Source of the DNA: Eutrigla gurnardus
Taxonomy: Eukaryota; Chordata; Actinopteri; Perciformes; Triglidae
Length of the DNA: 64,000 nucleotides
Reading direction: 5' to 3'
Assembly (NCBI GenBank): GCA_963514095.1
Contig: CAUPSS010000197.1
Coordinates: 80,001-144,000 of the forward strand
The position numbers were made by a program, and so were the translations under genes. Shown piece after piece: positions 1 to 13,224 of the stretch. The notes beneath the pieces were generated by a model that saw nothing but the letters and a program-made list of their open reading frames with translations, made no database searches and was not told where the DNA came from. Within the stretch, counting starts at the first letter, position 1, and every line of letters begins with the position of its first letter.

Positions 1-1270
1 GACTGGTTACCTGTCTGTCTCTACATGTCTCCCTGTGATAGACTGGTTACCTGTCTGTCTCTACATGTCCCCCTGTGATAGACTGGTTACCTGTCTGTCT
101 CTACATGTCTCCCTGTGATAGACTGCTTACCTGTCTGTCTCTACATGTCTCCCTGTGATAGAATGGTTACCTGTCTGTCTCTACATGTCCCCCTGTGATA
201 GACTGGTTACCTGTCTGTCTCTACATGTCTCCCTGTGATAGACTGCTTACCTGTCTGTCTCTACATGTCTCCCTGTGATAGAATGGTTACCTGTCTGTCT
301 CTCCATGTCTCCCTGTGATAGACTGGTTACCTGTCTGTCTCTACATGTCTCCCTGTGATAGACTGGTTACCTGTCTGTCTCTACATGTCCCCCTGTGATA
401 GACTGGTTACCTGTCTGTCTCTACATGTCGGCCCCATGATAGACTGGTTACCTGTCTGTCTCTACATGTCTCCCTGTGATAGACTGGTTACCTGTCTGTC
501 TTTACATGTCCCCCTGTGATAGACTGGTTACCTGTCTGTCTCTACATGTCTCCCTGTGATAGACTGGTCACCTGTCTGTCTCTACATGTCTCCCTGTGAT
601 AGACTGGTTACCTGTCTGTCTTTACATGTCTCCCTGTGATAGACTGGTTACCTGTCTGTCTCTCCATGTCTCCCTGTGATAGACTGGTTACCTGTCTGTC
701 TCTACATGTCTCCCTGTGATAGACTGGTTACCTGTCTGTCTCTACATGTCCCCCTGTGATAGACTGGTTACCTGTCTGTCTCTACATGTCTCCCTGTGAT
801 AGACTGGTTACCTGTCTGTCTCTACATGTCTCCCTGTGATAGACTGGTTACCTGTCTGTCTCTACATGTCTCCCTGTGATAGACTGGTTACCTGTCTGTC
901 TCTACATGTCGGCCCTGTGATAGACTGGTTACCTGTCTGTCTCTACATGTCGGCCCTGTGATAGACTGGTTACCTGTCTGTCTCTACATCTCAGCCCTGT
1001 GATAGACTGGTTACCTGTCTGTCTCTACATGTCTCCCTGTGATAGACTGGTTACCTGTCTGTCTCTACATGTCGGCCCCGTGATAGACTGGTTACCTGTC
1101 TGTCTCTACATGTCTCCCTGTGATAGACTGGTTACCTGTCTGTCTCTACATGTCGGCCCCGTGATAGACTGGTTACCTGTCTGTCTCTACATGTCTCCCT
1201 GTGATAGACTGGTTACCTGTCTGTCTCTACATGTCCCCCTGTGATAGACTGGTTACCTGTCGGTCTCTAC
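1..1270 (+). repeat. Block L: left-edge fragment related to the right end of the window
   Basis: This stretch carries the GACTGCTTAC unit followed by a GAATGG unit (near 121/161 and 241/281), a CGGCCCCATG unit at 429, a CTTTACATG unit with CCCCCTG near 501, and the alternating 40/41 bp CGGCCCCGTG run at about 999-1244. The same order occurs at about 62.1-63.3 kb, with offset 61,844 at position 429 and 62,044 at position 999. The 200 bp difference equals five 40 bp units missing here after about 745. One private change (ACATCTC near 985) removes the usual ACATGT. The match continues through the CTATCTCT unit at 1421 (partner 63465) and is lost by about 1617. Confidence 0.75.
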
Positions 1271-4200
1271 ATGTCTCCCTGTGATAGACTGGTCACCTGT
1301 CTGTCTCTACATGTCTCCCTGTGATAGACTGGTTACCTGTCTGTCTCTACATGTCTCCCTGTGATAGACTGGTTACCTGTCTGTCTCTACATGTCAGCCC
1401 TGTGATAGACTGGTTACCTGTCTATCTCTACATGTCTCCCTGTGATAGACTGGTCACCTGTCTGTCTCTACATGTCTCCCTGTGATAGACTGGTCACCTG
1501 TCTGTCTCTACATGTCTCCCTGTGATAGACTGGTTACCTGTCTGTCTTTACATGTCTCCCTGTGATAGACTGGTTACCTGTCTGTCTCTACATGTCTCCC
1601 TGTGATAGACTGGTTACGTGTCTGTCTCCACATGTCTCCATGTGATAGACTGGTTACCTGTCTGTCTCTACATGTCAGCCCTATGATAGACTGGTTACCT
1701 GTCTGTCTCTACATGTCAGCCCTGTGATAGACTGGTTACCTGTCTGTCTGTACATGTCTCCCTGTGATAGACTGGTTACCTGTCTGTCTCTACATGTCTC
1801 CCTGTGATAGACTGGTTACCTGTCTGTCTCTACATGTCAGCCCTGTGATAGACTGGTTACCTGTCTGTCTCTACATGTCTCCCTGTGATAGACTGGTTAC
1901 CTGTCTGTCTCTACATGTCTCCCTGTGATAGACTGGTCACCTGTCTGTCTCTACATGTCTCCCTGTGATAGACTGGTTACCTGTCTGTCTTTACATGTCT
2001 CCCTGTGATAGACTGGTTACCTGTCTGTCTCTACATGTCTCCCTGTGATAGACTGGTTACCTGTCTGTCTCTACATGTCAGCCCTGTGATAGACTGGTTA
2101 CCTGTCTGTCTCCACATGTCTCCATGTGATAGACTGGTTACCTGTCTGTCTCTACATGTCAGCCCTATGATAGACTGGTTACCTGTCTGTCTCTACATGT
2201 CAGCCCTGTGATAGACTGGTTACCTGTCTGTCTCTACATGTGAGCCCTGTGATAGACTGGTTACCTGTCTGTCTGTACATGTCTCCCTGTGATAGACTGG
2301 TTACCTGTCTGTCGCTACATGTCTCCCTGTGATAGACTGGTTACCTGTCTGTCTCTACATGTCAGCCCTGTGATAGACTGGTTACCTGTCTGTCTCTACA
2401 TGTCTCCCTGTGATAGACTGGTTACCTGTCTGTCTCTACATGTCTCCCTGTGATAGACTGGTCACCTGTCTGTCTCTACATGTCTCCCTGTGATAGACTG
2501 GTTACCTGTCTGTCTTTACATGTCTCCCTGTGATAGACTGGTTACCTGTCTGTCTCTACATGTCTCCCTGTGATAGACTGGTTACCTGTCTGTCTCTACA
2601 TGTCTCCCTGTGATAGACTGGTTACCTGTCTGTCTCTACATGTCCCCCTGTGATAGACTGGTTACCTGTCTGTCTCTACATGTCTCCCTGTGATAGACTG
2701 GTTACCTGTCTGTCTCTACATGTCGGCCCCATGATAGACTGGTTACCTGTCTGTCTCTACATGTCCCCCTGTGATAGACTGGTTACCTGTCTGTCTCTAC
2801 ATGTCTCCCTGTGATAGACTGGTTACCTGTCTGTCTCTACATGTCCCCCTGTGAAAGACTGGTCGGTCTCTACATGTCGGTCGGTCTCTACTGGTCGGTC
2901 TCTACATGTCTCCCTGTGATAGACTGGTTACCTGTCTGTCTCTACATGTCTCCCTGTGATAGACTGGTTACCTGTCTGTCTCTACATGTCCCCCTGTGAT
3001 AGACTGGTTACCTGTCTGTCTCTACATGTCTCCCTGTGATAGACTGGTTACCTGTCTGTCTCTACATGTCAGCCCTGTGATAGACTGGTTACCTGTCTGT
3101 CTCTACATGTCTCCCTGTGATAGACTGGTTACCTGTCTGTCTCTACATGTCTCCCTGTGATAGACTGGTCACCTGTCTGTCTCTACATGTCTCCCTGTGA
3201 TAGACTGGTTACCTGTCTGTCTTTACATGTCTCCCTGTGATAGACTGGTTACCTGTCTGTCTCTACATGTCTCCCTGTGATAGACTGGTTACCTGTCTGT
3301 CTCTACATGTCTCCCTGTGATAGACCGGTTACCTGTCTGTCTCTACATGTCCCCCTGTGATAGACTGGTTACCTGTCTGTCTCTACATGTCTCCCTGTGA
3401 TAGACTGGTTACCTGTCTGTCTCTACATGTCTCCCTGTGATAGACTGGTTACCTGTCTGTCTCTACATGTCAGCCCTGTGATAGACTGGTCACCTGTCTC
3501 TCTCTACATGTCAGCCCTGTGATAGACTGGTCACCTGTCTGTCTCTACATGTCAGCCCTGTGATAGACTGGTTACCTGTCTGTCTCTACATGTCTCCCTG
3601 TGATAGACTGGTTACCTGTCTGTCTCTAAATGTCGGCCCCGTGATAGACTGGTTACCTGTCTGTCTCTACATGTCTCCCTGTGATAGACTGGTTACCTGT
3701 CTGTCTCTACATGTCTCCCTGTGATAGACTGGTTACCTGTCTGTCTCTACATGTCCCCCTGTGAAAGACTGGTTACCTGTCGGTCTCTACATGTCTCCCT
3801 GTGATAGACTGGTTACCTGTCTGTCTCTACATGTCTCCCTGTGATAGACTGGTTACCTGTCTGTCTCTACATGTCCCCCTGTGATAGACTGGTTACCTGT
3901 CTGTCTCTACATGTCTCCCTGTGATAGACTGGTCACCTGTCTGTCTCTACATGTCTCCCTGTGATAGACTGGTTACCTGTCTGTCTTTACATGTCTCCCT
4001 GTGATAGACTGGTTACCTGTCTGTCTCTCCATGTCTCCCTGTGATAGACTGGTTACCTGTCTGTCTCTACATGTCTCCCTGTGATAGACTGGTTACCTGT
4101 CTGTCTCTACATGTCTCCCTGTGATAGACTGGTTACCTGTCTGTCTCTACATGTCCCCCTGTGATAGACTGGTTACCTGTCGGTCTCTACATGTCTCCCT

Positions 4201-4311
4201 GTGATAGACTGGTTACCTGTCTGTCTCCACATGTCTCCATGTGATAGATTGGTTACCTGTCTGTCTCTACATGTCAGCCCTGTGATAGACTGGTTACCTG
4301 TCTGTCTCTAC
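1271..4311 (+). repeat. Block A1: 3,041 bp higher-order repeat, copy 1
   Basis: Diagnostic units recur in A2 at exactly +3,041 bp: the CTATCTCT unit (1421 to 4462), GGTCACC (1291 to 4332), the triple 13-mer island (2857 to 5898) and an ACCGGTT unit (about 3324 to 6365). The HOR is about 75 base units long. It contains CAGCCC, CGGCCC, TTACGTG/CTCCACATG and CTCTCTCTAC variant units in fixed order, and ends with a CTCCACATG-CCATGTGATAGATTGG pair near 4248. The left breakpoint is placed where the CGGTCTCT unit at about 1260 no longer matches the sequence before A2. Confidence 0.85.
2857..2921 (+). repeat. Triple 13-mer island, copy 1 (A1)
   Basis: This 65 bp irregular stretch takes the place of two base units. 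The 13-mer GGTCGGTCTCTAC occurs three times (2861, 2879, 2893), separated by ATGTC and T. The first and third lack the seven bases TACCTGT relative to a normal unit. It is preceded by the GTGAAAGACT change and holds four CpGs in an otherwise CpG-free consensus. Confidence 0.9.
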
Positions 4312-7300
4312 ATGTCTCCCTGTGATAGACTGGTCACCTGTCTGTCTCTACATGTCTCCCTGTGATAGACTGGTTACCTGTCTGTCTCTACATGTCTCCC
4401 TGTGATAGACTGGTTACCTGTCTGTCTCTACATGTCAGCCCTGTGATAGACTGGTTACCTGTCTATCTCTACATGTCTCCCTGTGATAGACTGGTCACCT
4501 GTCTGTCTCTACATGTCTCCCTGTGATAGACTGGTCACCTGTCTGTCTCTACATGTCTCCCTGTGATAGACTGGTTACCTGTCTGTCTTTACATGTCTCC
4601 CTGTGATAGACTGGTTACCTGTCTGTCTCTACATGTCTCCCTGTGATAAACTGGTTACGTGTCTGTCTCCACATGTCTCCATGTGATAGACTGGTTACCT
4701 GTCTGTCTCTACATGTCAGCCCTATGATAGACTGGTTACCTGTCTGTCTCTACATGTCAGCCCTGTGATAGACTGGTTACCTGTCTGTCTGTACATGTCT
4801 CCCTGTGATAGACTGGTTACCTGTCTGTCTCTACATGTCTCCCTGTGATAGACTGGTTACCTGTCTGTCTCTACATGTCAGCCCTGTGATAGACTGGTTA
4901 CCTGTCTGTCTCTACATGTCTCCCTGTGATAGACTGGTTACCTGTCTGTCTCTACATGTCTCCCTGTGATAGACTGGTCACCTGTCTGTCTCTACATGTC
5001 TCCCTGTGATAGACTGGTTACCTGTCTGTCTTTACATGTCTCCCTGTGATAGACTGGTTACCTGTCTGTCTCTACATGTCTCCCTGTGATAGACTGGTTA
5101 CCTGTCTGTCTCTACATGTCAGCCCTGTGATAGACTGGTTACCTGTCTGTCTCCACATGTCTCCATGTGATAGACTGGTTACCTGTCTGTCTCTACATGT
5201 CAGCCCTATGATAGACTGGTTACCTGTCTGTCTCTACATGTCAGCCCTGTGATAGACTGGTTACCTGTCTGTCTCTACATGTGAGCCCTGTGATAGACTG
5301 GTTACCTGTCTGTCTGTACATGTCTCCCTGTGATAGACTGGTTACCTGTCTGTCGCTACATGTCTCCCTGTGATAGACTGGTTACCTGTCTGTCTCTACA
5401 TGTCAGCCCTGTGATAGACTGGTTACCTGTCTGTCTCTACATGTCTCCCTGTGATAGACTGGTTACCTGTCTGTCTCTACATGTCTCCCTGTGATAGACT
5501 GGTCACCTGTCTGTCTCTACATGTCTCCCTGTGATAGACTGGTTACCTGTCTGTCTTTACATGTCTCCCTGTGATAGACTGGTTACCTGTCTGTCTCTAC
5601 ATGTCTCCCTGTGATAGACTGGTTACCTGTCTGTCTCTACATGTCTCCCTGTGATAGACTGGTTACCTGTCTGTCTCTACATGTCCCCCTGTGATAGACT
5701 GGTTACCTGTCTGTCTCTACATGTCTCCCTGTGATAGACTGGTTACCTGTCTGTCTCTACATGTCGGCCCCATGATAGACTGGTTACCTGTCTGTCTCTA
5801 CATGTCCCCCTGTGATAGACTGGTTACCTGTCTGTCTCTACATGTCTCCCTGTGATAGACTGGTTACCTGTCTGTCTCTACATGTCCCCCTGTGAAAGAC
5901 TGGTCGGTCTCTACATGTCGGTCGGTCTCTACTGGTCGGTCTCTACATGTCTCCCTGTGATAGACTGGTTACCTGTCTGTCTCTACATGTCTCCCTGTGA
6001 TAGACTGGTTACCTGTCTGTCTCTACATGTCCCCCTGTGATAGACTGGTTACCTGTCTGTCTCTACATGTCTCCCTGTGATAGACTGGTTACCTGTCTGT
6101 CTCTACATGTCAGCCCTGTGATAGACTGGTTACCTGTCTGTCTCTACATGTCTCCCTGTGATAGACTGGTTACCTGTCTGTCTCTACATGTCTCCCTGTG
6201 ATAGACTGGTCACCTGTCTGTCTCTACATGTCTCCCTGTGATAGACTGGTTACCTGTCTGTCTTTACATGTCTCCCTGTGATAGACTGGTTACCTGTCTG
6301 TCTCTACATGTCTCCCTGTGATAGACTGGTTACCTGTCTGTCTCTACATGTCTCCCTGTGATAGACCGGTTACCTGTCTGTCTCTACATGTCCCCCTGTG
6401 ATAGACTGGTTACCTGTCTGTCTCTACATGTCTCCCTGTGATAGACTGGTTACCTGTCTGTCTCTACATGTCTCCCTGTGATAGACTGGTTACCTGTCTG
6501 TCTCTACATGTCAGCCCTGTGATAGACTGGTCACCTGTCTCTCTCTACATGTCAGCCCTGTGATAGACTGGTCACCTGTCTGTCTCTACATGTCAGCCCT
6601 GTGATAGACTGGTTACCTGTCTGTCTCTACATGTCTCCCTGTGATAGACTGGTTACCTGTCTGTCTCTAAATGTCGGCCCCGTGATAGACTGGTTACCTG
6701 TCTGTCTCTACATGTCTCCCTGTGATAGACTGGTTACCTGTCTGTCTCTACATGTCTCCCTGTGATAGACTGGTTACCTGTCTGTCTCTACATGTCCCCC
6801 TGTGAAAGACTGGTTACCTGTCGGTCTCTACATGTCTCCCTGTGATAGACTGGTTACCTGTCTGTCTCTACATGTCTCCCTGTGATAGACTGGTTACCTG
6901 TCTGTCTCTACATGTCCCCCTGTGATAGACTGGTTACCTGTCTGTCTCTACATGTCTCCCTGTGATAGACTGGTCACCTGTCTGTCTCTACATGTCTCCC
7001 TGTGATAGACTGGTTACCTGTCTGTCTTTACATGTCTCCCTGTGATAGACTGGTTACCTGTCTGTCTCTCCATGTCTCCCTGTGATAGACTGGTTACCTG
7101 TCTGTCTCTACATGTCTCCCTGTGATAGACTGGTTACCTGTCTGTCTCTACATGTCTCCCTGTGATAGACTGGTTACCTGTCTGTCTCTACATGTCCCCC
7201 TGTGATAGACTGGTTACCTGTCGGTCTCTACATGTCTCCCTGTGATAGACTGGTTACCTGTCTGTCTCCACATGTCTCCATGTGATAGATTGGTTACCTG

Positions 7301-7352
7301 TCTGTCTCTACATGTCAGCCCTGTGATAGACTGGTTACCTGTCTGTCTCTAC
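4312..7352 (+). repeat. Block A2: 3,041 bp higher-order repeat, copy 2
   Basis: This is a near-identical tandem copy of A1 at +3,041 bp. By eye I found only scattered differences, for example GATAAACTGG here (A at 4649) where A1 has GATAGACTGG. From about 6930 the sequence also aligns at +14,413 bp with the start of S2, so the A2 tail and the S1 head are the same DNA and the border between A and S is a matter of definition. Confidence 0.85.
5898..5962 (+). repeat. Triple 13-mer island, copy 2 (A2)
   Basis: Identical in layout to the A1 island, exactly 3,041 bp downstream of it, with the CATGTCGGTCGG form. Confidence 0.9.
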
Positions 7353-9186
7353 ATGTCTCCCTGTGATAGACTGGTCACCTGTCTGTCTCTACATGTCTCC
7401 CTGTGATAGACTGGTTACCTGTCTGTCTCTACATGTCTCCCTGTGATAGACTGGTTACCTGTCTGTCTCTACATGTCAGCCCTGTGATAGACTGGTTACC
7501 TGTCTGTCTCTACATGTCAGCCCTATGATAGACTGGTTACCTGTCTGTCTCTACATGTCAGCCCTGTGATAGACTGGTTACCTGTCTGTCTGTACATGTC
7601 TCCCTGTGATAGACTGGTTACCTGTCTGTCTCTACATGTCTCCCTGTGATAGACTGGTTACCTGTCTGTCTCTACATGTCAGCCCTGTGATAGACTGGTT
7701 ACCTGTCTGTCTCTACATGTCTCCCTGTGATAGACTGGTTACCTGTCTGTCTCTACATGTCTCCCTGTGATAGACTGGTCACCTGTCTGTCTCTACATGT
7801 CTCCCTGTGATAGACTGGTTACCTGTCTGTCTTTACATGTCTCCCTGTGATAGACTGGTTACCTGTCTGTCTCTACATGTCTCCCTGTGATAGACTGGTT
7901 ACCTGTCTGTCTCTACATGTCAGCCCTGTGATAGACTGGTTACCTGTCTGTCTCCACATGTCTCCATGTGATAGACTGGTTACCTGTCTGTCTCTACATG
8001 TCAGCCCTGTGATAGACTGGTTACCTGTCTGTCTCCACATGTCTCCATGTGATAGACTGGTTACCTGTCTGTCTCTACATGTCAGCCCTATGATAGACTG
8101 GTTACCTGTCTGTCTCTACATGTCAGCACTGTGATAGACTGGTTACCTGTCTGTCTCTACATGTGAGCCCTGTGATAGACTGCTTACCTGTCTGTCTGTA
8201 CATGTCTCCCTGTGATAGACTGGTTACCTGTCTGTCGCTACATGTCTCCCTGTGATAGACTGGTTACCTGTCTGTCTCTACATGTCAGCCCTGTGATAGA
8301 CTGGTTACCTGTCTGTCTCTACATGTCTCCCTGTGATAGACTGGTTACCTGTCTGTCTCTACATGTCTCCCTGTGATAGACTGGTCACCTGTCTGTCTCT
8401 ACATGTCTCCCTGTGATAGACTGGTTACCTGTCTGTCTTTACATGTCTCCCTGTGATAGACTGGTTACCTGTCTGTCTCTACATGTCTCCCTGTGATAGA
8501 CTGGTTACCTGTCTGTCTCTACATGTCTCCCTGTGATAGACTGGTTACCTGTCTGTCTCTACATGTCCCCCTGTGATAGACTGGTTACCTGTCTGTCTCT
8601 ACATGTCTCCCTGTGATAGACTGGTTACCTGTCTGTCTCTACATGTCGGCCCCATGATAGACTGGTTACCTGTCTGTCTCTACATGTCCCCCTGTGATAG
8701 ACTGGTTACCTGTCTGTCTCTACATGTCTCCCTGTGATAGACTGGTTACCTGTCTGTCTCTACATGTCGGCCCTGTGATAGACTGGTTACCTGTCTGTCT
8801 CTACATGTCAGCCCTGTGATAGACTGGTTGCCTGTCTGTCTCTACATGTCAGCCCTGTGATAGACTGGTTACCTGTCTGTCTCTACATGTCTCCCTGTGA
8901 TAGACTGGTTACATGTCTGTCTCTACATGTCTCCCTGTGATAGACTGGTTACCTGTCTGTCTCTACATGTCAGCCCTGTGATAGACTGGTCACCTGTCTC
9001 TCTCTACATGTCAGCCCTGTGATAGACTGGTCACCTGTCTGTCTCTACATGTCAGCCCTGTGATAGACTGGTTACCTGTCTGTCTCTAAATGTCGGCCCC
9101 GTGATAGACTGGTTACCTGTCTGTCTCTACATGTCTCCCTGTGATAGACTGGTTACCTGTCTGTCTCTACATGTCCCCCTGTGAAA

Positions 9187-9251
9187 GACTGGTCGGTCTC
9201 TACATGTCAGTCGGTCTCTACTGGTCGGTCTCTACATGTCTCCCTGTGATA
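9187..9251 (+). repeat. Triple 13-mer island, copy 3 (S1, CAGTCGG form)
   Basis: Same layout, but the second 13-mer starts with AGTCGG in place of GGTCGG (CG to CA). The only others with this base are at 23600 and 36478, which are its counterparts in S2 and S3. This supports the three-copy reading of S. Confidence 0.9.
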
Positions 9252-12200
9252 GACTGGTTACCTGTCTGTCTCTACATGTCTCCCTGTGATAGACTGGTTA
9301 CCTGTCTGTCTCTACATGTCCCCCTGTGATAGACTGGTTACCTGTCTGTCTCTACATGTCTCCCTGTGATAGACTGGTTACCTGTCTGTCTCTACATGTC
9401 AGCCCTGTGATAGACTGGTTACCTGTCTGTCTCTACATGTCTCCCTGTGATAGACTGGTTACCTGTCTGTCTCTACATGTCTCCCTGTGATAGACTGGTC
9501 ACCTGTCTGTCTCTACATGTCTCCCTGTGATAGACTGGTTACCTGTCTGTCTTTACATGTCTCCCTGTGATAGACTGGTTACCTGTCTGTCTCTACATGT
9601 CTCCCTGTGATAGACTGGTTACCTGTCTGTCTCTACATGTCTCCCTGTGATAGACCGGTTACCTGTCTGTCTCTACATGTCCCCCTGTGATAGACTGGTT
9701 ACCTGTCTGTCTCTACATGTCTCCCTGTGATAGACTGGTTACCTGTCTGTCTCTACATGTCTCCCTGTGATAGACTGGTTACCTGTCTGTCTCTACATGT
9801 CAGCCCTGTGATAGACTGGTCACCTGTCTCTCTCTACATGTCAGCCCTGTGATAGACTGGTCACCTGTCTGTCTCTACATGTCAGCCCTGTGATAGACTG
9901 GTTACCTGTCTGTCTCTACATGTCTCCCTGTGATAGACTGGTTACCTGTTAGTCTCTAAATGTCGGCCCCGTGATAGACTGGTTACCTGTCTGTCTTTAC
10001 ATGTCTCCCTGTGATAGACTGGTTACCTGTCTGTCTCTACATGTCTCCCTGTGATAGACTGGTTACCTGTCTGTCTCTACATGTCACCCTGTGAAAGACT
10101 GGTTACCTGTCGGTCTCTACATGTCTCCCTGTGATAGACTGGTTACCTGTCTGTCTCTACATGTCCCCCTGTGATAGACTGGTTACCTGTCTGTCTCTAC
10201 ATGTCTCCCTGTGATAGACTGGTCACCTGTCTGTCTCTACATGTCTCCCTGTGATAGACTGGTTACCTGTCTGTCTTTACATGTCTCCCTGTGATAGACT
10301 GGTTACCTGTCTGTCTCTCCATGTCTCCCTGTGATAGACTGGTTACCTGTCTGTCTCTACATGTCTCCCTGTGATAGACTGGTTACCTGTCTGTCTCTAC
10401 ATGTCTCCCTGTGATAGACTGGTTACCTGTCTGTCTCTACATGTCCCCCTGTGATAGACTGGTTACCTGTCGGTCTCTACATGTCTCCCTGTGATAGACT
10501 GGTTACCTGTCTGTCTCCACATGTCTCCATGTGATAGATTGGTTACCTGTCTGTCTCTACATGTCAGCCCTGTGATAGACTGGTTACCTGTCTGTCTCTA
10601 CATGTCTCCCTGTGATAGACTGGTCACCTGTCTGTCTCTACATGTCTCCCTGTGATAGACTGGTTACCTGTCTGTCTCTACATGTCTCCCTGTGATAGAC
10701 TGGTTACCTGTCTGTCTCTACATGTCTCCCTGTGATAGACTGGTCACCTGTCTGTCTCTACATGTCTCCCTGTGATAGACTGGTTACCTGTCTGTCTTTA
10801 CATGTCTCCCTGTGATAGACTGGTTACCTGTCTGTCTCTACATGTCTCCCTGTGATAGACTGGTTACCTGTCTGTCTCTACATGTCTCCCTGTGATAGAC
10901 TGGTTACCTGTCTGTCTCTACATGTCTCCCTGTGATAGACTGGTTACCTGTCTGGCTCTACATGTCAGCCCTGTGATAGACTGGTTACCTGTCTGTCTCT
11001 ACATGTCCCCCTGTGATAGACTGGTTACCTGTCGGTCTCTACATGTCTCCCTGTGATAGACTGGTTACCTGTCTGTCTCTACATGTCTCCCTGTGATAGA
11101 CTGGTTACCTGTCTGTCTCCACATGTCTCCATGTGATAGATTGGTTACCTGTCTGTCTCTACATGTCAGCCCTGTGATAGACTGGTTACCTGTCTGTCTC
11201 TACATGTCTCCCTGTGATAGACTGGTCACCTGTCTGTCTCTACATGTCTCCCTGTGATAGACTGGTTACCTGTCTGTCTCTACATGTCTCCCTGTGATAG
11301 ACTGGTTACCTGTCTGTCTCTACATGTCAGCCCTGTGATAGACTGGTTACCTGTCTGTCTCTACATGTCAGCCCTATGATAGACTGGTTACCTGTCTGTC
11401 TCTACATGTCAGCCCTGTGATAGACTGGTTACCTGTCTGTCTGTACATGTCTCCCTGTGATAGACTGGTTACCTGTCTGTCTCTACATGTCTCCCTGTGA
11501 TAGACTGGTTACCTGTCTGTCTCTACATGTCAGCCCTGTGATAGACTGGTTACCTGTCTGTCTCTACATGTCTCCCTGTGATAGACTGGTTACCTGTCTG
11601 TCTCTACATGTCTCCCTGTGATAGACTGGTCACCTGTCTGTCTCTACATGTCTCCCTGTGATAGACTGGTTACCTGTCTGTCTTTACATGTCTCCCTGTG
11701 ATAGACTGGTTACCTGTCTGTCTCTACATGTCTCCCTGTGATAGACTGGTTACCTGTCTGTCTCTACATGTCAGCCCTGTGATAGACTGGTTACCTGTCT
11801 GTCTCCACATGTCTCCATGTGATAGACTGGTTACCTGTCTGTCTCTACATGTCAGCCCTATGATAGACTGGTTACCTGTCTGTCTCTACATGTCAGCCCT
11901 GTGATGGACTGGTTACCTGTCTGTCTCTACATGTCAGCCCTGTGATAGACTGGTTACCTGTCTGTCTCCACATGTCTCCATGTGATAGACTGGTTACCTG
12001 TCTGTCTCTACATGTCAGCCCTATGATAGACTGGTTACCTGTCTGTCTCTACATGTCAGCCCTGTGATAGACTGGTTACCTGTCTGTCTCTACATGTGAG
12101 CCCTGTGATAGACTGCTTACCTGTCTGTCTGTACATGTCTCCCTGTGATAGACTGGTTACCTGTCTGTCGCTACATGTCTCCCTGTGATAGACTGGTTAC

Positions 12201-13159
12201 CTGTCTGTCTCTACATGTCAGCCCTGTGATAGACTGGTTACCTGTCTGTCTCTACATGTTTCCCTGTGATAGACTGGTTACCTGTCTGTCTCTACATGTC
12301 TCCCTGTGATAGACTGGTCACCTGTCTGTCTCTACATGTCTCCCTGTGATAGACTGGTTACCTGTCTGTCTTTACATGTCTCCCTGTGATAGACTGGTTA
12401 CCTGTCTGTCTCTACATGTCTCCCTGTGATAGACTGGTTACCTGTCTGTCTCTACATGTCTCCCTGTGATAGACTGGTTACCTGTCTGTCTCTACATGTC
12501 ACCCTGTGATAGACTGGTTACCTGTCTGTCTCTACATGTCTCCCTGTGATAGACTGGTTACCTGTCTGTCTCTACATGTCAGCCCCATGATAGACTGGTT
12601 ACCTGTCTGTCTCTACATGTCCCCCTGTGATAGACTGGTTACCTGTCTGTCTCTACATGTCTCCCTGTGATAGACTGGTTACCTGTCTGTCTCTACATGT
12701 CGGCCCTGTGATAGACTGGTTACCTGTCTGTCTCTACATGTCAGCCCTGTGATAGACTGGTTGCCTGTCTGTCTCTACATGTCAGCCCTTTGATAGACTG
12801 GTTACCTGTCTGTCTCTACATGTCTCCCTGTGATAGACTGGTTACCTGTCTGTCTCTACATGTCTCCCTGTGATAGACTGGTTACCTGTCTGTCTCTACA
12901 TGTCAGCCCTGTGATAGACTGGTCACCTGTCTCTCTCTACATGTCAGCCCTGTGATAGACTGGTCACCTGTCTGTCTCTACATGTCAGCCCTGTGATAGA
13001 CTGGTTACCTGTCTGTCTCTAAATGTCGGCCCCGTGATAGACTGGTTACCTGTCTGTCTCTACATGTCTCCCTGTGATAGACTGGTTACCTGTCTGTCTC
13101 TACATGTCTCCCTGTGATAGACTGGTTACCTGTCTGTCTCTACATGTCCCCCTGTGAAA

Positions 13160-13224
13160 GACTGGTCGGTCTCTACATGTCGGTCGGTCTCTACTGGTCG
13201 GTCTCTACATGTCTCCCTGTGATA
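13160..13224 (+). repeat. Triple 13-mer island, copy 4 (S1)
   Basis: CGGTCGG form. Its counterparts are at 27573 (+14,413) and 40491 (a further +12,918). Confidence 0.9.

Noticed and set aside
999..1244. Open frames of 62-95 codons on the + strand throughout, for example 999-1244, 7847-8134, 22260-22547, 45451-45735 and 63043-63288, with a repeating cysteine-rich peptide
   Set aside because: They arise only because a 40+41 bp pair (81 bp, 27 codons) or three 40 bp units (120 bp) keep one frame open until the TGATAG of a unit falls in frame. Many starts are GTG. None exceeds 95 codons in 64 kb, the peptide follows unit variants exactly, and there is no gene context. They are shadows of the satellite, not genes.
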